DNA of 37,215 bases from Candidatus Rokubacteria bacterium GWA2_70_23 (GTDB lineage Bacteria; Methylomirabilota; Methylomirabilia; Rokubacteriales; CSP1-6). Positions 22,986 through 31,842 of the stretch are shown one piece after another (position 1 is the first letter of the stretch; each line of letters opens with the position of its first letter). The notes beneath the pieces are model-generated. The model was not told the DNA's origin and ran no database searches. It worked only from the letters and a program-made list of their open reading frames with translations. The stretch covers positions 1-37,215 of the forward strand of contig MGBT01000079.1 of the NCBI GenBank assembly GCA_001788395.1. Reading direction: 5' to 3'. Position numbers and translations under genes: made by a program.

Positions 22986-23356
22986 CGTGCCACTCCTTCC
23001 GGGCGCGCGAGTCCCGCGCGCGCCACCGGGCGCACGCGCGCCGTCAGGCCTTCGATCTCGACCACCCTCACGCGCTCTCCGGGCGCGAGCGGGCCTGGCG
23101 CGGAGCACCGCCAGAGCTCGCCCTCACAGAGGAACATCCCGGACTCTCCCTCGGCCGCCACCACCACTCCCTCCTTGCCACGCATCCCTTCGGCACCGGT
23201 AATGGAAGGCTGGTACATCGCCCGGATGCTCGGGATGGCGACGGCGAGGGAGAGCGCGGTCAGCGGGAGGTAAAGCGCCAGGGCCTCCGGCAGCGGCAGG
23301 ACCGCGAAGAGGACAAGGCCTGCCAGGGGGAGGATGAACGGGAGGTGGCAGAGCAT
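22982..23356 (-). CDS. NfeD-like membrane protein
   Basis: The product has 124 residues. Two to three N-terminal helices (FILPLAGLVLFAVLPLPEALALYLP region, then LTALSLAVAIPS) precede a small beta domain (GKEGVVVAAEGESGMF, then ERVRVVEIEGLTARVRPV), the OB-fold typical of NfeD C-termini. NfeD proteins usually pair with stomatins or membrane proteases; neither is here. It starts 3 nt after the response-regulator stop with AAGGAG upstream, and its end overlaps the propeller start. Confidence 0.7.
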   Translation of the reverse strand: MLCHLPFILPLAGLVLFAVLPLPEALALYLPLTALSLAVAIPSIRAMYQPSITGAEGMRGKEGVVVAAEGESGMFLCEGELWRCSAPGPLAPGERVRVVEIEGLTARVRPVARAGLARPEGVAR

Positions 23357-23359
23357 CGC

Positions 23360-24703
23360 TCACTCCTTGAGCTTCCGGTAGATGGTGCGGCTGGCGATGC
23401 CGAGGAACTTCGCGGCCAGCTCCTTGTTGCCCTTGGTGAGCCTGAGCGTCTCCTCGATCAACCGCTGCTCGACTTCGCTGAGCGGCATGCCGAGGGGGAT
23501 CGGAACCACACGGGCGGCGGGGGGCTCCGCCTGGCTGACCGCGGGAGGCAAGTCGACGAGGTCAATCAGCTTCCCCCGGGTCAGGATGACGGCCCGCTCC
23601 ACCGCGTGCTCCAGCTCACGGACATTTCCCGGCCACGGGTAGGCCCGCAGCCGGCTCAGCGCCGCCTCGGTGAACCCGTCGATCTCGCGGTGGTTCTTGG
23701 CGGCGTGCAGGCGCAGGAAGTGCCCGGACAGCAGGGGGATGTCCTCGGCCCTGTCCCTGAGCGGCGGGATCTCGATGGCGATCACGTTGAGCCGGTAATA
23801 GAGGTCCTCCCGGAAGCGCCGCTCCCTGACGAGCAGCGCCAGGTCCTGGTTGGTCGCGGCCACGATCCGGACATCCACCTTGAGCGTCTTCGTCCCCCCG
23901 AGCCGCTCGAACTCCCCCTCCTGGAGCACGCGTAGGAGCTTGGCCTGGGTGGCACCGCTGAGGTCCCCGGCCTCGTCCAGCAGCAGCGTTCCCCCGTCGG
24001 CCAGCTCGAAGCGGCCCTCCTTGCGGGCGGCGGCGCCGGTGAAGGCCCCGCGCTCGTACCCGAACAGCTCCGATTCGAGCAGCGCCTCGGGGAGCGCCGC
24101 GCAGTTCACCCGGATGAACGGAAGCCCGCTGCGCGGGGAGCCGTCGTGAAGCGCGCGGGCCACCAGTTCCTTGCCCGTCCCGCTCTCGCCCTGGATCAGG
24201 ACGGTGGCGGCGGTCGGCGCGACCTGATTCACGAGCGCCAGCACCTGCCGGATCGCGGGGCTTTCCCCGATGATCTCGCCGGCCCCGACCAGCGCGTCGA
24301 GCCGGCGCTGGAGGCTCCGGTTCTTCAAGAGGAGGGCGCGGTGCTCCAGGGCCTGGCGCACGGTGCGAACGAGCTGGGCCCGCTCGAAGGGCTTGGTGAG
24401 GAAGTCGTAGGCGCCCTCCTTCATTGCCGCCACCGCCTCCTCCACCGTCCCGTGACCCGAGAGAACGACGATCTCCACCTCCGGGGTGAGGAGCTTCGCG
24501 GCCCGGAGCAGCTCGAGCCCGTCGAGCCCCGGCATCCTGAGGTCGGCCAGGAGCAGGTCGACGCCGCCTTCGCGCAGGGCGGCCAGCGCGGCGTCGCCGT
24601 CCTCGGCGGCGATCACCCGGAAGCCCTCGTGGCGGAGGACGCGCCCAACGCTCTCGCGCAGGCCGCTCTCGTCGTCCGCCACGAGGACGGTGGGCTCAGT
24701 CAT
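23360..24703 (-). CDS. NtrC-family sigma-54-dependent response regulator
   Basis: The product has 447 residues. A receiver domain (Asp10, Asp11, phospho-acceptor Asp54 in LLADLRMPG, Lys104) is followed by an AAA+ domain with Walker A GESGTGKE (172-179), the sigma-54 contact loop GAFTGA (219-224) and Walker B LLLDEAGDL. A Fis-type helix-turn-helix ends the protein (AAKFLGIASRTIYRKLKE). It activates sigma-54 RNA polymerase from distant sites. The ATG at 24703 overlaps the kinase stop (ATGA), so the pair is coupled. Six sigma-54-type promoters, four with paired GACA-N3-TGKC-like sites, occur in this window and are its likely targets. Confidence 0.95.
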   Translation of the reverse strand: MTEPTVLVADDESGLRESVGRVLRHEGFRVIAAEDGDAALAALREGGVDLLLADLRMPGLDGLELLRAAKLLTPEVEIVVLSGHGTVEEAVAAMKEGAYDFLTKPFERAQLVRTVRQALEHRALLLKNRSLQRRLDALVGAGEIIGESPAIRQVLALVNQVAPTAATVLIQGESGTGKELVARALHDGSPRSGLPFIRVNCAALPEALLESELFGYERGAFTGAAARKEGRFELADGGTLLLDEAGDLSGATQAKLLRVLQEGEFERLGGTKTLKVDVRIVAATNQDLALLVRERRFREDLYYRLNVIAIEIPPLRDRAEDIPLLSGHFLRLHAAKNHREIDGFTEAALSRLRAYPWPGNVRELEHAVERAVILTRGKLIDLVDLPPAVSQAEPPAARVVPIPLGMPLSEVEQRLIEETLRLTKGNKELAAKFLGIASRTIYRKLKE

Positions 24704-26022
24704 GAGCGCGCCCCTCCCGAAGGGGCGGCCGAGGCCGCCTGGACCGCAGCGCTCGGCGCGCCAGCCCCGAGGGTCCCCAGGGGGATGTGAAGCACGAAGC
24801 GGGCTCCGCCCTCGCGCGCGTTCTCCCACGTCAGGGTTCCGCCATGCTCCTCGGCGATCTGGCGGGCGATGGCGAGCCCGAGCCCGGTGCCGCGCGGCTT
24901 CGTCGTGTAGAACGGCTCGAAGAGGTGCGACGCGTGACGCGCGTCGATCCCGGCCCCTGAATCGGCGACCGCCACCTCGACCCGCCCGTCGCAGAGCCGC
25001 GTCGCCAGCCGGACCCGACCCCTGCGCGGGGTCGCCTCGATCGCGTTCTTGAGAAGGTTCAGCACCGCCCGCCGGAGCAGATCCCGGTCGAAGGAGAAGA
25101 GCGGGATCAGAGGGTCGGGCGCGGCCTCGAGCGCCACGTCGCGCTTCTGGGCCTCGGGCCTCACGAAGGCCAGGAGCTCGTCGACCATCTCGTTCACGGA
25201 GTCGTCCTCGGGACGGGCCCGCGGCAGCCGCGCGAAGGTCAGGTACTCCTCGGTGAGCCCGGCGAGCCGCTTCACCTCGGCCCGGATCCCGCGGAGAAGG
25301 TCAGCGGCATCGCCCATCGAGGGGCCCGGACAAGAACCCACGATGTCCTCCAGCATCTCGACGTTGAGGCCGATCGCGCTGATCGGGCTCCGTACCTCAT
25401 GCGCCATCCTGGCCGAGATCCGACCCGCGGCCGCCAGCTCCTCGGCCCGGAGCGCCCGATCCTTCGCCGCTTCGAGGTCAGCCAGCACCGCGCGGAGCTC
25501 CGCGTTGATCCGCTCAATCTCGGCGCGCGCCCACCGCTCCCGGCGCGCGATATGGCCCAGCGCCAGGCCGAGCAGCGCGAAGAGGGCCGCCCGGGCGGCG
25601 ATGTGGGACCACGGCGCCGCCGGCACGACGAGGAGGTTGGCGAGGGCCATCAGCCCGGCTGACAGCACGCCCGCCAGCGTGCCGATCCCGGGACCGAACT
25701 GGTACCCGTTCAGCGCCACAAGAATGAGAAAGAGCAGATAGAAATGGCTCTCGCCGCCCCCCGTGAACCAGACGAGGATGAAGACGATGCCGAGATCGGT
25801 CCCGAGGGTGGCGAGGAAGATGGGTCGCGCGTGCTCCGGACTGAAGAAGAGCAGGGTGAAGAGCGCCGCCTTGTAGGCGATGAACGCGCCGAGGAGCGGG
25901 AGCAGATGGATCTCATGCTCCAGCCGGAGCGGCACGATCGACAGCGCCGCCAGCCCCCCGATCATGGTGAGCCCACGCAGCACCGAGAAGGCCAGCGCAT
26001 CAGGATCGAGCCGGGCTCTCAC
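24700..26022 (-). CDS. Membrane sensor histidine kinase
   Basis: The product has 440 residues. Five to six N-terminal helices carry only very short loops, so sensing is probably within or near the membrane. A coiled region (RAEIERINAELRAVLADLEAAKDRA) leads to the H-box MAHEVRSPISAIGLN (His208), then the ATPase domain with N-box LNLLKNAIEAT, G1 ADSGAGID and G2 GTGLGLAIARQIAEEHGG. The GTG at 26022 is preferred because GGAGGAGGCGGACG precedes it. It controls the NtrC-type regulator next door. The signal is unknown; the operon suggests redox, copper or respiratory state. Confidence 0.92.
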   Translation of the reverse strand: MRARLDPDALAFSVLRGLTMIGGLAALSIVPLRLEHEIHLLPLLGAFIAYKAALFTLLFFSPEHARPIFLATLGTDLGIVFILVWFTGGGESHFYLLFLILVALNGYQFGPGIGTLAGVLSAGLMALANLLVVPAAPWSHIAARAALFALLGLALGHIARRERWARAEIERINAELRAVLADLEAAKDRALRAEELAAAGRISARMAHEVRSPISAIGLNVEMLEDIVGSCPGPSMGDAADLLRGIRAEVKRLAGLTEEYLTFARLPRARPEDDSVNEMVDELLAFVRPEAQKRDVALEAAPDPLIPLFSFDRDLLRRAVLNLLKNAIEATPRRGRVRLATRLCDGRVEVAVADSGAGIDARHASHLFEPFYTTKPRGTGLGLAIARQIAEEHGGTLTWENAREGGARFVLHIPLGTLGAGAPSAAVQAASAAPSGGARS

Positions 26023-26089
26023 CGTCCGCCTCCTCCAGTCACACCGCGTCCACCGACACCACACCGGCCGCGAAGGACTCCCGCGCGGC

Positions 26090-26497
26090 TCACTGGAGCG
26101 GCAGCGCCCAGCGGAAGGCGCGCTCCGCGATGCCCCCCACGTCCTTGACGACGATGTGCACCGCCGTCGCGCCGTCGATCGCCGGGAACTTCACCACCGC
26201 CTCTCGATGATGTCCCGCGCCGCTCGCGCCCTCCACGGCCACGGGCGCGATCTCGGTCCCATCGGGCCTCCGGAGCCTCACGGCCTGCTCGAAGGCAATG
26301 CCGTCCAGCGCCACCGAGTGCGTGTCGAGAACGACCTTGGCCGTGATGCCGCTGGCCGTCGCCTCCATGAGCGTGACGACCACCGCCACGGGCCCCTGCC
26401 CGTCGCGCTTCGTGAGCGCGCTCTGGGCGCTCGTAGGAGCCAAGGAGCCGCCGATGAGCAAAACGAGCGCGAGGGCTGCCGAAAAGACTGTGTGCAT
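26090..26497 (-). CDS. Secreted hypothetical protein
   Basis: The product has 135 residues, with a Sec signal peptide (MHTVFSAALALVLLIGGSLAPTSA region) and a mature domain of mostly beta character (VAVVVTLMEATASGITAKVV, VRLRRPDGTEIAPVAVEG). The family is not recognised, and no Cys or metal motif is evident apart from GAGHHRE. It lies 67 nt upstream of the kinase gene in the same direction and may open that operon. Confidence 0.6.
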   Translation of the reverse strand: MHTVFSAALALVLLIGGSLAPTSAQSALTKRDGQGPVAVVVTLMEATASGITAKVVLDTHSVALDGIAFEQAVRLRRPDGTEIAPVAVEGASGAGHHREAVVKFPAIDGATAVHIVVKDVGGIAERAFRWALPLQ

Positions 26498-26577
26498 GAT
26501 CGAATTTCTCCCAGGTCAGAGCAGCGTTGTGGACAAGCCCGGGCCGTATCAATCCCGGGGACCAGCGTGAGGGACGG

Positions 26578-26817
26578 TCAGGCCTTGGGAGGGGGGGGAG
26601 GAAGATCCGCGATGAGGGGAAGGTAACCGAAAGACAGGCCAAGATCCGGTCGCCCCACGATAACCAGGCACACCGTCAGCAGGGCGACGGTCAGGATCGC
26701 CACGCTCAGGGCACAGAGATCCACGTTTGCCCCTTGGTCATGGTCGAAGAGGCAAAGCCAGGCCGCGAACACCAGCAGCGTCGCAGCGAGGATCGCGAGT
26801 TTTCCACGCATGCTCAT
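26578..26817 (-). CDS. Small membrane protein
   Basis: This 79-residue protein has two helices (LAILAATLLVFAAWLCLF and LSVAILTVALLTVCLVIVG) and a proline-rich end (LPPPPPKA). The family is not recognised. An ATG two codons downstream is an alternative start. A good sigma-54-type promoter lies 31 nt upstream. It may be the first gene of the transcript leading into the two-component system. Confidence 0.55.
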   Translation of the reverse strand: MSMRGKLAILAATLLVFAAWLCLFDHDQGANVDLCALSVAILTVALLTVCLVIVGRPDLGLSFGYLPLIADLPPPPPKA

Positions 26818-26847
26818 CTTGAGCTACGCCTCCGGTTCACAAGCCTA

Positions 26848-26862
26848 GCAATCTGCCTGCCA
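26848..26862 (-). promoter_or_regulatory. Candidate sigma-54 promoter of the small membrane protein gene
   Basis: Minus strand TGGCAGGCAGATTGC: 10 of 11 consensus positions match, with exact GG-N10-GC spacing, 31 nt before ATG 26817. No clear paired activator sites are seen upstream. Confidence 0.55.
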
Positions 26863-27012
26863 ACTGTGTGCTGCTGGAAAAGCGCTGAAGAACCGGCGAT
26901 CTTCGACGACGGTGGCCGCGGAGATGCGCCGGCAGGGCCGACGGGGTGGGGCCCCGGAACCCCAGACCAGACCGGACCGGACCGGCACGCCACAGCCTGC
27001 CTCGATGGCAAT

Positions 27013-27028
27013 GGCTCCGGCCGGAGCC
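27013..27028. repeat. Perfect 16-bp palindrome after the FmdE-like gene
   Basis: GGCTCCGGCCGGAGCC lies about 18 nt beyond the stop at 27046. Next to it is CCCGGG-ATG-CCCGGG. It could act in termination of the AhpD-FmdE transcript, though no T tail follows. Confidence 0.35.
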
Positions 27029-27045
27029 CCCGGGATGCCCGGGTC

Positions 27046-27693
27046 CTAGGACGGCGGCTCCTCCGGAGCCGGGACGCTCCGCGCGCAGGGGGGCAGCAGG
27101 TAGCTCTCCCCGCTGCACGGGCGGCAGAGCGTCCGCTCCCCCACCCGGACCTCCCGCTCGTAGTTGATCCCCTCGCCGCAGCAGTCGCAGCATACGCGCA
27201 CCCGCCGCCTGTCCAGCCAGCCGGGCCGGACCACGGCACGCTCGATCTTCAGGAGCTCGCCCTCGGGCATGTGCCGGTACGCCAGCGTCTGCGCCTTGCG
27301 GGCATCGGGCTCGAAAGGCGCCCACTCGGCGGCCCTTGCGCGGGCGGTCTCGCGGGCGGCCACGCGCACGGCCGTCCCGCTCACCATGTTGACGAAGGTG
27401 GCCGCCATCTTGCCGTAGTCGAGATGCTTGAGCGTCCGCTTGCCGAGGCTCACCCCGGTGAGCGCCTGGATGGCGTCGGTGGCGCAGCGGTCGATCTCCA
27501 CGAGCACGACGAGGTCCTTGCCGGCCTGCCGCGCCCGCCCGATCCCGACCTCGCGGCAGCCTGCGAGCGTCATCCTCACCCCCAGCACCTGGCCGGGACA
27601 GAGGTGGCCGTGGAAGCGCACCGCCGCGTCGAGCAGGTCGTCGAACGCGTGCTCCGAGAGGGCCATTTCCTCCCCCTCGGCCACGAGCGTCAT
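27046..27693 (-). CDS. FmdE-family protein with C-terminal zinc ribbon
   Basis: The product has 215 residues. The FmdE domain begins FHGHLCPGQVLGVRM (His28, His30, Cys32), a metal site, and includes LVEIDRCATDAIQALTG and TLKHLDYGK. The C-terminus holds a zinc ribbon (VCCDCCGEGINYE, then CRPCSGE). FmdE-like proteins accompany molybdenum/tungsten formylmethanofuran or formate dehydrogenases, but their reaction is not established. The ATG at 27693 is chosen because it overlaps the upstream stop (ATGA); a second ATG at 27666 has a good GGGGAGG site. It is coupled to the AhpD-like gene. Confidence 0.85.
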   Translation of the reverse strand: MTLVAEGEEMALSEHAFDDLLDAAVRFHGHLCPGQVLGVRMTLAGCREVGIGRARQAGKDLVVLVEIDRCATDAIQALTGVSLGKRTLKHLDYGKMAATFVNMVSGTAVRVAARETARARAAEWAPFEPDARKAQTLAYRHMPEGELLKIERAVVRPGWLDRRRVRVCCDCCGEGINYEREVRVGERTLCRPCSGESYLLPPCARSVPAPEEPPS

Positions 27694-28022
27694 CGCCGCG
27701 TCTTCTTCCGGGCGCCGCCCAGGATGTCCTCCACCCACGTGAACACCGCCACCGTGGTGGGGAAACCGAGCGTCGGCGCGGCGAGGGCGACCACCTGACT
27801 GATTTCGTCCGGGGTGGCGCCCGCCTCCAGCGCGCGGCGCGTGTGCGAGTGCACCGCCCCTTCGAGCCGCCCGCCAATGGCCATGCCGAGCTTGACCAGC
27901 TCCCGGGTCTTCCCGTCGAGGGGCCCCGCCTTGGCGGCCGCTTCCCCGAGGGCCTCGTAGGCCTTCATCACTGCCCGGTGCTGCTTACCGAACTGCTCGA
28001 AGGGCCGCGGAAGTCCAACCAT
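27690..28022 (-). CDS. AhpD-like/carboxymuconolactone decarboxylase-family protein
   Basis: The product has 110 residues. The helical CMD core is clear: KTRELVKLGMAIGGRLEGAVHSHTRRALEAGAT, in two pieces, then ISQVVALAAPTLGFPTTV. The usual CxxC of AhpD is absent (EGAVHSHTRRA keeps the His), so it is not a classical peroxidase reductant. It may use acid-base chemistry or bind a ligand. AGGAGGAACCG precedes ATG 28022. A strong sigma-54-type promoter lies 80 nt upstream. Its stop overlaps the FmdE start, and the pairing suggests a shared pathway. Confidence 0.82.
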   Translation of the reverse strand: MVGLPRPFEQFGKQHRAVMKAYEALGEAAAKAGPLDGKTRELVKLGMAIGGRLEGAVHSHTRRALEAGATPDEISQVVALAAPTLGFPTTVAVFTWVEDILGGARKKTRR

Positions 28023-28101
28023 CGGTTCCTCCTCTCTGCCTGTCTCTCGGTGAGGGATCCGCTTCAGGAGCACACCTCTGCCCGCCGCATGTCCCATGCT
28101 A

Positions 28102-28116
28102 GCAAGGACCGTGCCC
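28102..28116 (-). promoter_or_regulatory. Candidate sigma-54 promoter of the AhpD-FmdE pair
   Basis: Minus strand GGGCACGGTCCTTGC: 10 of 11 consensus positions match with exact GG-N10-GC spacing, 80 nt before ATG 28022. The remaining 28117-28249 region holds no other feature I can support. Confidence 0.65.
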
Positions 28117-28249
28117 CTCGCTTCAACTCTCTTGCGCTCGCCGAACGGCCCATCGGGGCACGCAGATGGAGGGCAACGCCCAGACGTCGGCGCGCGAGCC
28201 GATGGGGAAACCGTGCCCCAGCGGGGCCGGCACACCCCATCTCGCCAGA

Positions 28250-28456
28250 TCACGCCGCCTGTGCCTCGACGCTCCCGATCCGCCCGTCGGTCATGTGGTA
28301 CACGCGGTCGAACCCTTCCAGCATGCGCTGGTCGTGGGTGACGACGATGACGGCGGCGCGCTGCTCGCGGCCGAGCCCCCGGAGCAGGTCCATGACCGCC
28401 CGGCCGCGCTCCGTGTCCAGCGCCGCCGTGGGCTCGTCGGCCAGGATGGAGATCAT
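28250..28456 (-). pseudogene. C-terminal piece of an ABC-transporter ATPase (LolD/MacB type)
   Basis: The 68-codon frame starts inside the ATPase fold: Walker B with D-loop ([11 protein letters not shown]), the segment [11 protein letters not shown] and the H-loop IVVTHDQRM, ending with [11 protein letters not shown]. Walker A and the signature motif are missing. Its first ATG overlaps the ccoS stop (ATGA), which looks like normal coupling but must be a by-product of a deletion. The full gene probably once followed the cbb3 genes. A functional product is unlikely. Confidence 0.7.
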
Positions 28457-28605
28457 AGAGAGCGGGGATCGTCGTCGTGGAGGATCCGCACCGCCGGCGT
28501 GTGGAGGTCGTCGAACTGGCCGGAGGTGGCCGCCCAGATGAAGACGGCGAGCGCGACCGCCGAGAAGAGGAGTGCCAGCGGGAGGAGGATGAACATCACC
28601 GACAT
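28453..28605 (-). CDS. ccoS: CcoS, cbb3 oxidase maturation protein
   Basis: This 50-residue protein starts at ATG 28605, inside the end of ccoI. It has a single helix ([21 protein letters not shown]) followed by the CcoS hallmark [15 protein letters not shown] and a short acidic tail (HDDDPRSL). CcoS is needed for loading copper and haem into cbb3 oxidase. Length, topology and position after ccoI are all as expected. Confidence 0.92.
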   Translation of the reverse strand: MSVMFILLPLALLFSAVALAVFIWAATSGQFDDLHTPAVRILHDDDPRSL

Positions 28606-31115
28606 GGCATCGCCTCCCCGCCCCCGCCGCTGAACATCCGGGCGCGGTACGAGCTCACGATCACCGTGAGCGAGCTCAGGGGCATGAGGACGGCGGCCAC
28701 CACGGGATTCAGGAGGCCCGCCATGGCCAGGGACACGCCGACGGCGTTGTAGAGGAGCGAGAAGATCAGGTTCCGCCGGACGACGCCCATGGTCCGGTGG
28801 GCGCCGTCGAGAAGGTCGGCGACCCGTCCCACGCCAGGGCGCGTGATGTACACGTCGGCCGCGGCCAGCGCCGCCTCGGCCCCACCATGCACCCCGACGC
28901 CGACGGTGGCCGCCGCCAGCGCGGCGGCATCATTCACCCCGTCGCCCACCATGATCACGGGGCCGTCGTTCCGATCCGTCGTGACGACCTGGAGCTTTTC
29001 CTCGGGAGAGACGCGCCCGCGGCAATCGGCGCGGTCCACACCGAGCTGCTGCCCCGCCGCTGCCACCACCGCGGCATGATCTCCGGACAGCACGCCCACT
29101 CGCCAGCCGTGAGCCCGTACTCGATCAAGGGCGCTCTGCGCGTCATCGCGCAGCGGGTCGCCGAAGGCCGCGAGGGCCACGGCCCGCCCGTCCACCGCGA
29201 CCAGCACCGGTGACAGCCCCTCGGCGCTCAGCGCCTCCGCGCGCTCGCTGATCCCGAGGGGAATCGCCTCCACCCTGGCCGCGACCCAGTCGTGAGCCCC
29301 CACCACCACGCGCCTCGATCCCAACCGCCCCTCGATCCCGGCCCCCTGGGTCTCCACGATCTCGACGGGCTCGACGCTGCCCGGGGCCTGGCGATCCCCG
29401 ATCGCTGCCACGAACGCGCGAGCCAGCGGATGAGCGGAGTGCGCCTCGACGGCAGCCACCAGCGGCCTGGCGTCCTCGTCTCCCCACCACTCGACCAGTG
29501 CCGCCCGCCCCGTGGTCAGCGTGCCGGTCTTGTCGAGCCACATGCGCCCCGGGCGGGTGAGCTTCTCGAGCACATCGGCGCCCTTGATAAGAATGCCCGC
29601 CCGGGCCGCCTGCGCGATGGCGGCGCTGACGGCGAGCGGCGTCGCCAGCCCCAGGGCGCAAGGACAGGTGACGATGAGGAGCGCCACGGCGTGGTCCAGC
29701 GCCCGGGCAGGATCGAGGCGCGCCCACAGCGCGAAGGTCGCGGCCGCCAGGACGAGGACCACCAGAACGAAGCTACCCGAGAGGCGGTCAGCCATCTGCA
29801 CGATGGGGGCGCGCCGGCGCGCATGCTCCTCCACGAGCTTCATGAGCCGGCCCACCCGTGTCTCCTCCCCTGCCCGTTCCACGCGGACCTCGATGCGGGA
29901 GGAGAGATTCACCGTGCCGGCGTGGATGGAGTCTCCAGGGCCGATCGCCACGGGCCGTGACTCGCCCGAGAGGAGTGAGACGTCGAGCGCGGAGCGCCCG
30001 CGCTCGACGACGCCATCGGCAGGGACCAGCTCTCCTGCCCGGACCTCCACGAGCGCGCCCGCGGCGAGGGCCTCGAGCGGGACCTCGCGGACCGTGTGGC
30101 CCTCGATGAGCCGCGCCGCGCTGGGCGCCAGCGAGGCCAGCAGCTCCGTCGAGTCGGCCGCGGCGCGCTGCTGGCGGCGCTGGAGATGGCGCCCCACCAG
30201 GAGGAGGAAGATCAGCGTGGTCACCGAGTCGAAGTAGACCTCACCCGTCCCGGCGAGCGTGTTCCAGGCGCCGTGGAAGAAGCCAGCCAGGAGGCCGATG
30301 CTGATCGGCAAGTCCATGTGCAGCGTCCGCACCCGGACCGCCGCCCAGGCGCCTCGGAAGAAGATGCCGCCGCCCCAGATCACGGACGGCACCGTGATGA
30401 GCAGGCTCGCCCAGCGGAACAGCGCGGCGAGCTCCGGCTCCATGCCGTGGAACATGCCGCCGTAGAGCGCGAAGGCGATGGCCATCACGTTGCCCGCCAC
30501 GGCCCCGCTGAGCCCGATGCGCGCGAGCATCGCCCGATCCTCCCGGCGCCGCTCCTCCTGGGCGCGCAAACCCCGGGAGGGATGAGGGGCGTAGCCGAGG
30601 GAATCCAGGAGGCGCGCCACCGCCGCCAGCGTCACCGCCCGCGGGTCCCAAACCAGGCGGCAGCGGGAGCGCGGCAGATCCAGGCGGATCTCGACCAGCC
30701 CGGGACAGAGCCGCGGCAGCTTCTCCACCAGCCACACGCAGGCCGAGCAGTGTACGCCCTCGAGGTACAGCTCGGTCTCCATGAGCCCGCCGGGTGCCGG
30801 CCAGCAGGAGCGCTCCCTGAAGCCCGGATCGTCCATCTCGGCATAGGACTTGTCGGTTGTCCTCGCCGCCGCCGGCGTCCGCGGGAGCGCGAGCGACGCC
30901 TCGTCTGCCGAGGCGCGGAGAGCGTAGTAGCGCTCGAGCCCGTGCTCGTGGAGTGCGGCGTACACGGCGCGGCAGCCGGCGCAGCAGAATTGCCGCGCAG
31001 CGCCTTCGTCGTGCATCCCGCGAGGCACGGCAAGCCCGCAGTGGGCGCATGGAGCCGTCTCCGGCGCCGGAGGCTCCAGCGCCAGGCGCCGAGTCCCCAC
31101 CTCAGCGGTGAGCAT
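28596..31115 (-). CDS. ccoI: CcoI/FixI copper-transporting P1B-type ATPase
   Basis: The product has 839 residues. The N-terminal zinc-ribbon-like part ([14 protein letters not shown]) is typical of CcoI. It is followed by a heavy-metal-associated domain with GVHCSACVW (Cys123, Cys126). Eight helices include the ion-path motif TCPCALG (484-486). The catalytic Asp528 is in DKTGTLTTG, and the hinge is [12 protein letters not shown]. It supplies copper to the periplasmic side for cbb3 assembly. It overlaps the SafE-like gene upstream by 14 nt and ccoS downstream by 10 nt. Confidence 0.95.
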   Translation of the reverse strand: MLTAEVGTRRLALEPPAPETAPCAHCGLAVPRGMHDEGAARQFCCAGCRAVYAALHEHGLERYYALRASADEASLALPRTPAAARTTDKSYAEMDDPGFRERSCWPAPGGLMETELYLEGVHCSACVWLVEKLPRLCPGLVEIRLDLPRSRCRLVWDPRAVTLAAVARLLDSLGYAPHPSRGLRAQEERRREDRAMLARIGLSGAVAGNVMAIAFALYGGMFHGMEPELAALFRWASLLITVPSVIWGGGIFFRGAWAAVRVRTLHMDLPISIGLLAGFFHGAWNTLAGTGEVYFDSVTTLIFLLLVGRHLQRRQQRAAADSTELLASLAPSAARLIEGHTVREVPLEALAAGALVEVRAGELVPADGVVERGRSALDVSLLSGESRPVAIGPGDSIHAGTVNLSSRIEVRVERAGEETRVGRLMKLVEEHARRRAPIVQMADRLSGSFVLVVLVLAAATFALWARLDPARALDHAVALLIVTCPCALGLATPLAVSAAIAQAARAGILIKGADVLEKLTRPGRMWLDKTGTLTTGRAALVEWWGDEDARPLVAAVEAHSAHPLARAFVAAIGDRQAPGSVEPVEIVETQGAGIEGRLGSRRVVVGAHDWVAARVEAIPLGISERAEALSAEGLSPVLVAVDGRAVALAAFGDPLRDDAQSALDRVRAHGWRVGVLSGDHAAVVAAAGQQLGVDRADCRGRVSPEEKLQVVTTDRNDGPVIMVGDGVNDAAALAAATVGVGVHGGAEAALAAADVYITRPGVGRVADLLDGAHRTMGVVRRNLIFSLLYNAVGVSLAMAGLLNPVVAAVLMPLSSLTVIVSSYRARMFSGGGGEAMPCR

Positions 31116-31842
31116 GACCGCCAGGGACCGACTGCGTCGAGACGCCGGGCGGCGCGAGCGCGGCCGGATCGACGAAGCGTCCTCTTCCCGCCACGGCGAG
31201 GAGACCTACCACGATCATCGCCACGGCGGCGGCCGCCGGGAGGTGACGGCGCAGCGGACCGGCGACGGTCTCGAGCAGGAGGCCGACACCGGCCAGCATG
31301 GGCAGGGTGCCGGCCCAGAACACCGCCATGACGAGGGCGCCGCCGGCGGCGCTTCCCGTGCCTGCCGCGGTCACGACGAAGGCCCAGAGCCAGCCGCACG
31401 GGAGCACGGCCGCCAGCAACCCAGTGACGAAGGCCCGTGCGGATGGGGGCCATCCCGCCACGAGCCTCATGCCGCCCCCGAGGGCGCGCTCCAGCCCGCG
31501 CGGCGAGCCGGCGCGCGGGAGGTGCAGCCCGAGCGCTTCGAGCAGGGCTGCGGACCCCCAGAGGACGATGAGGAGACCCGCGAGGAGACCCGCGAGCCGC
31601 TGAACTCCACCCAGCGCTCCCGCCAGATCGAGCGCGCCGCCGAGCGCGCCGCCGCCGGCGCCGAGCGCGACATAGGCCACGAGCCGTCCAGCGCTGTAGG
31701 CGAGATGCGCGAGCGCTCCGCGACCGCGGCTCCGCGCGCCGGGTGCGCCCGCGTGGAGGGCCACGAACCCTCCGCACATGCCCGCGCAGTGGAGACTTCC
31801 GAGCAGACTGGAGGCGAGCACGGTGACGACAAGAGCGGTCAT
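31102..31842 (-). CDS. SafE/TauE-like membrane protein of the cbb3 cluster
   Basis: The product has 246 residues, about six helices. The N-terminal LLGSLHCAGMCGGFVALHAG and the second-half VTGLLAAVLPCGWLWAFVV are the marks of the sulfite exporter TauE/SafE branch regularly found between ccoH and ccoI. Conserved Cys residues in both halves suggest thiol or metal handling. Its function in oxidase assembly is not firmly established. It overlaps ccoH by ATGA and ccoI at the other end. Confidence 0.88.
   Translation of the reverse strand: MTALVVTVLASSLLGSLHCAGMCGGFVALHAGAPGARSRGRGALAHLAYSAGRLVAYVALGAGGGALGGALDLAGALGGVQRLAGLLAGLLIVLWGSAALLEALGLHLPRAGSPRGLERALGGGMRLVAGWPPSARAFVTGLLAAVLPCGWLWAFVVTAAGTGSAAGGALVMAVFWAGTLPMLAGVGLLLETVAGPLRRHLPAAAAVAMIVVGLLAVAGRGRFVDPAALAPPGVSTQSVPGGHAHR

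Noticed and set aside
26941-26990. GACGGGGTGGG and GACCGGCACGC as an activator-site pair for the 26848 promoter
   Set aside because: They match the motif at too few positions and lie within a short GACCG tandem repeat.
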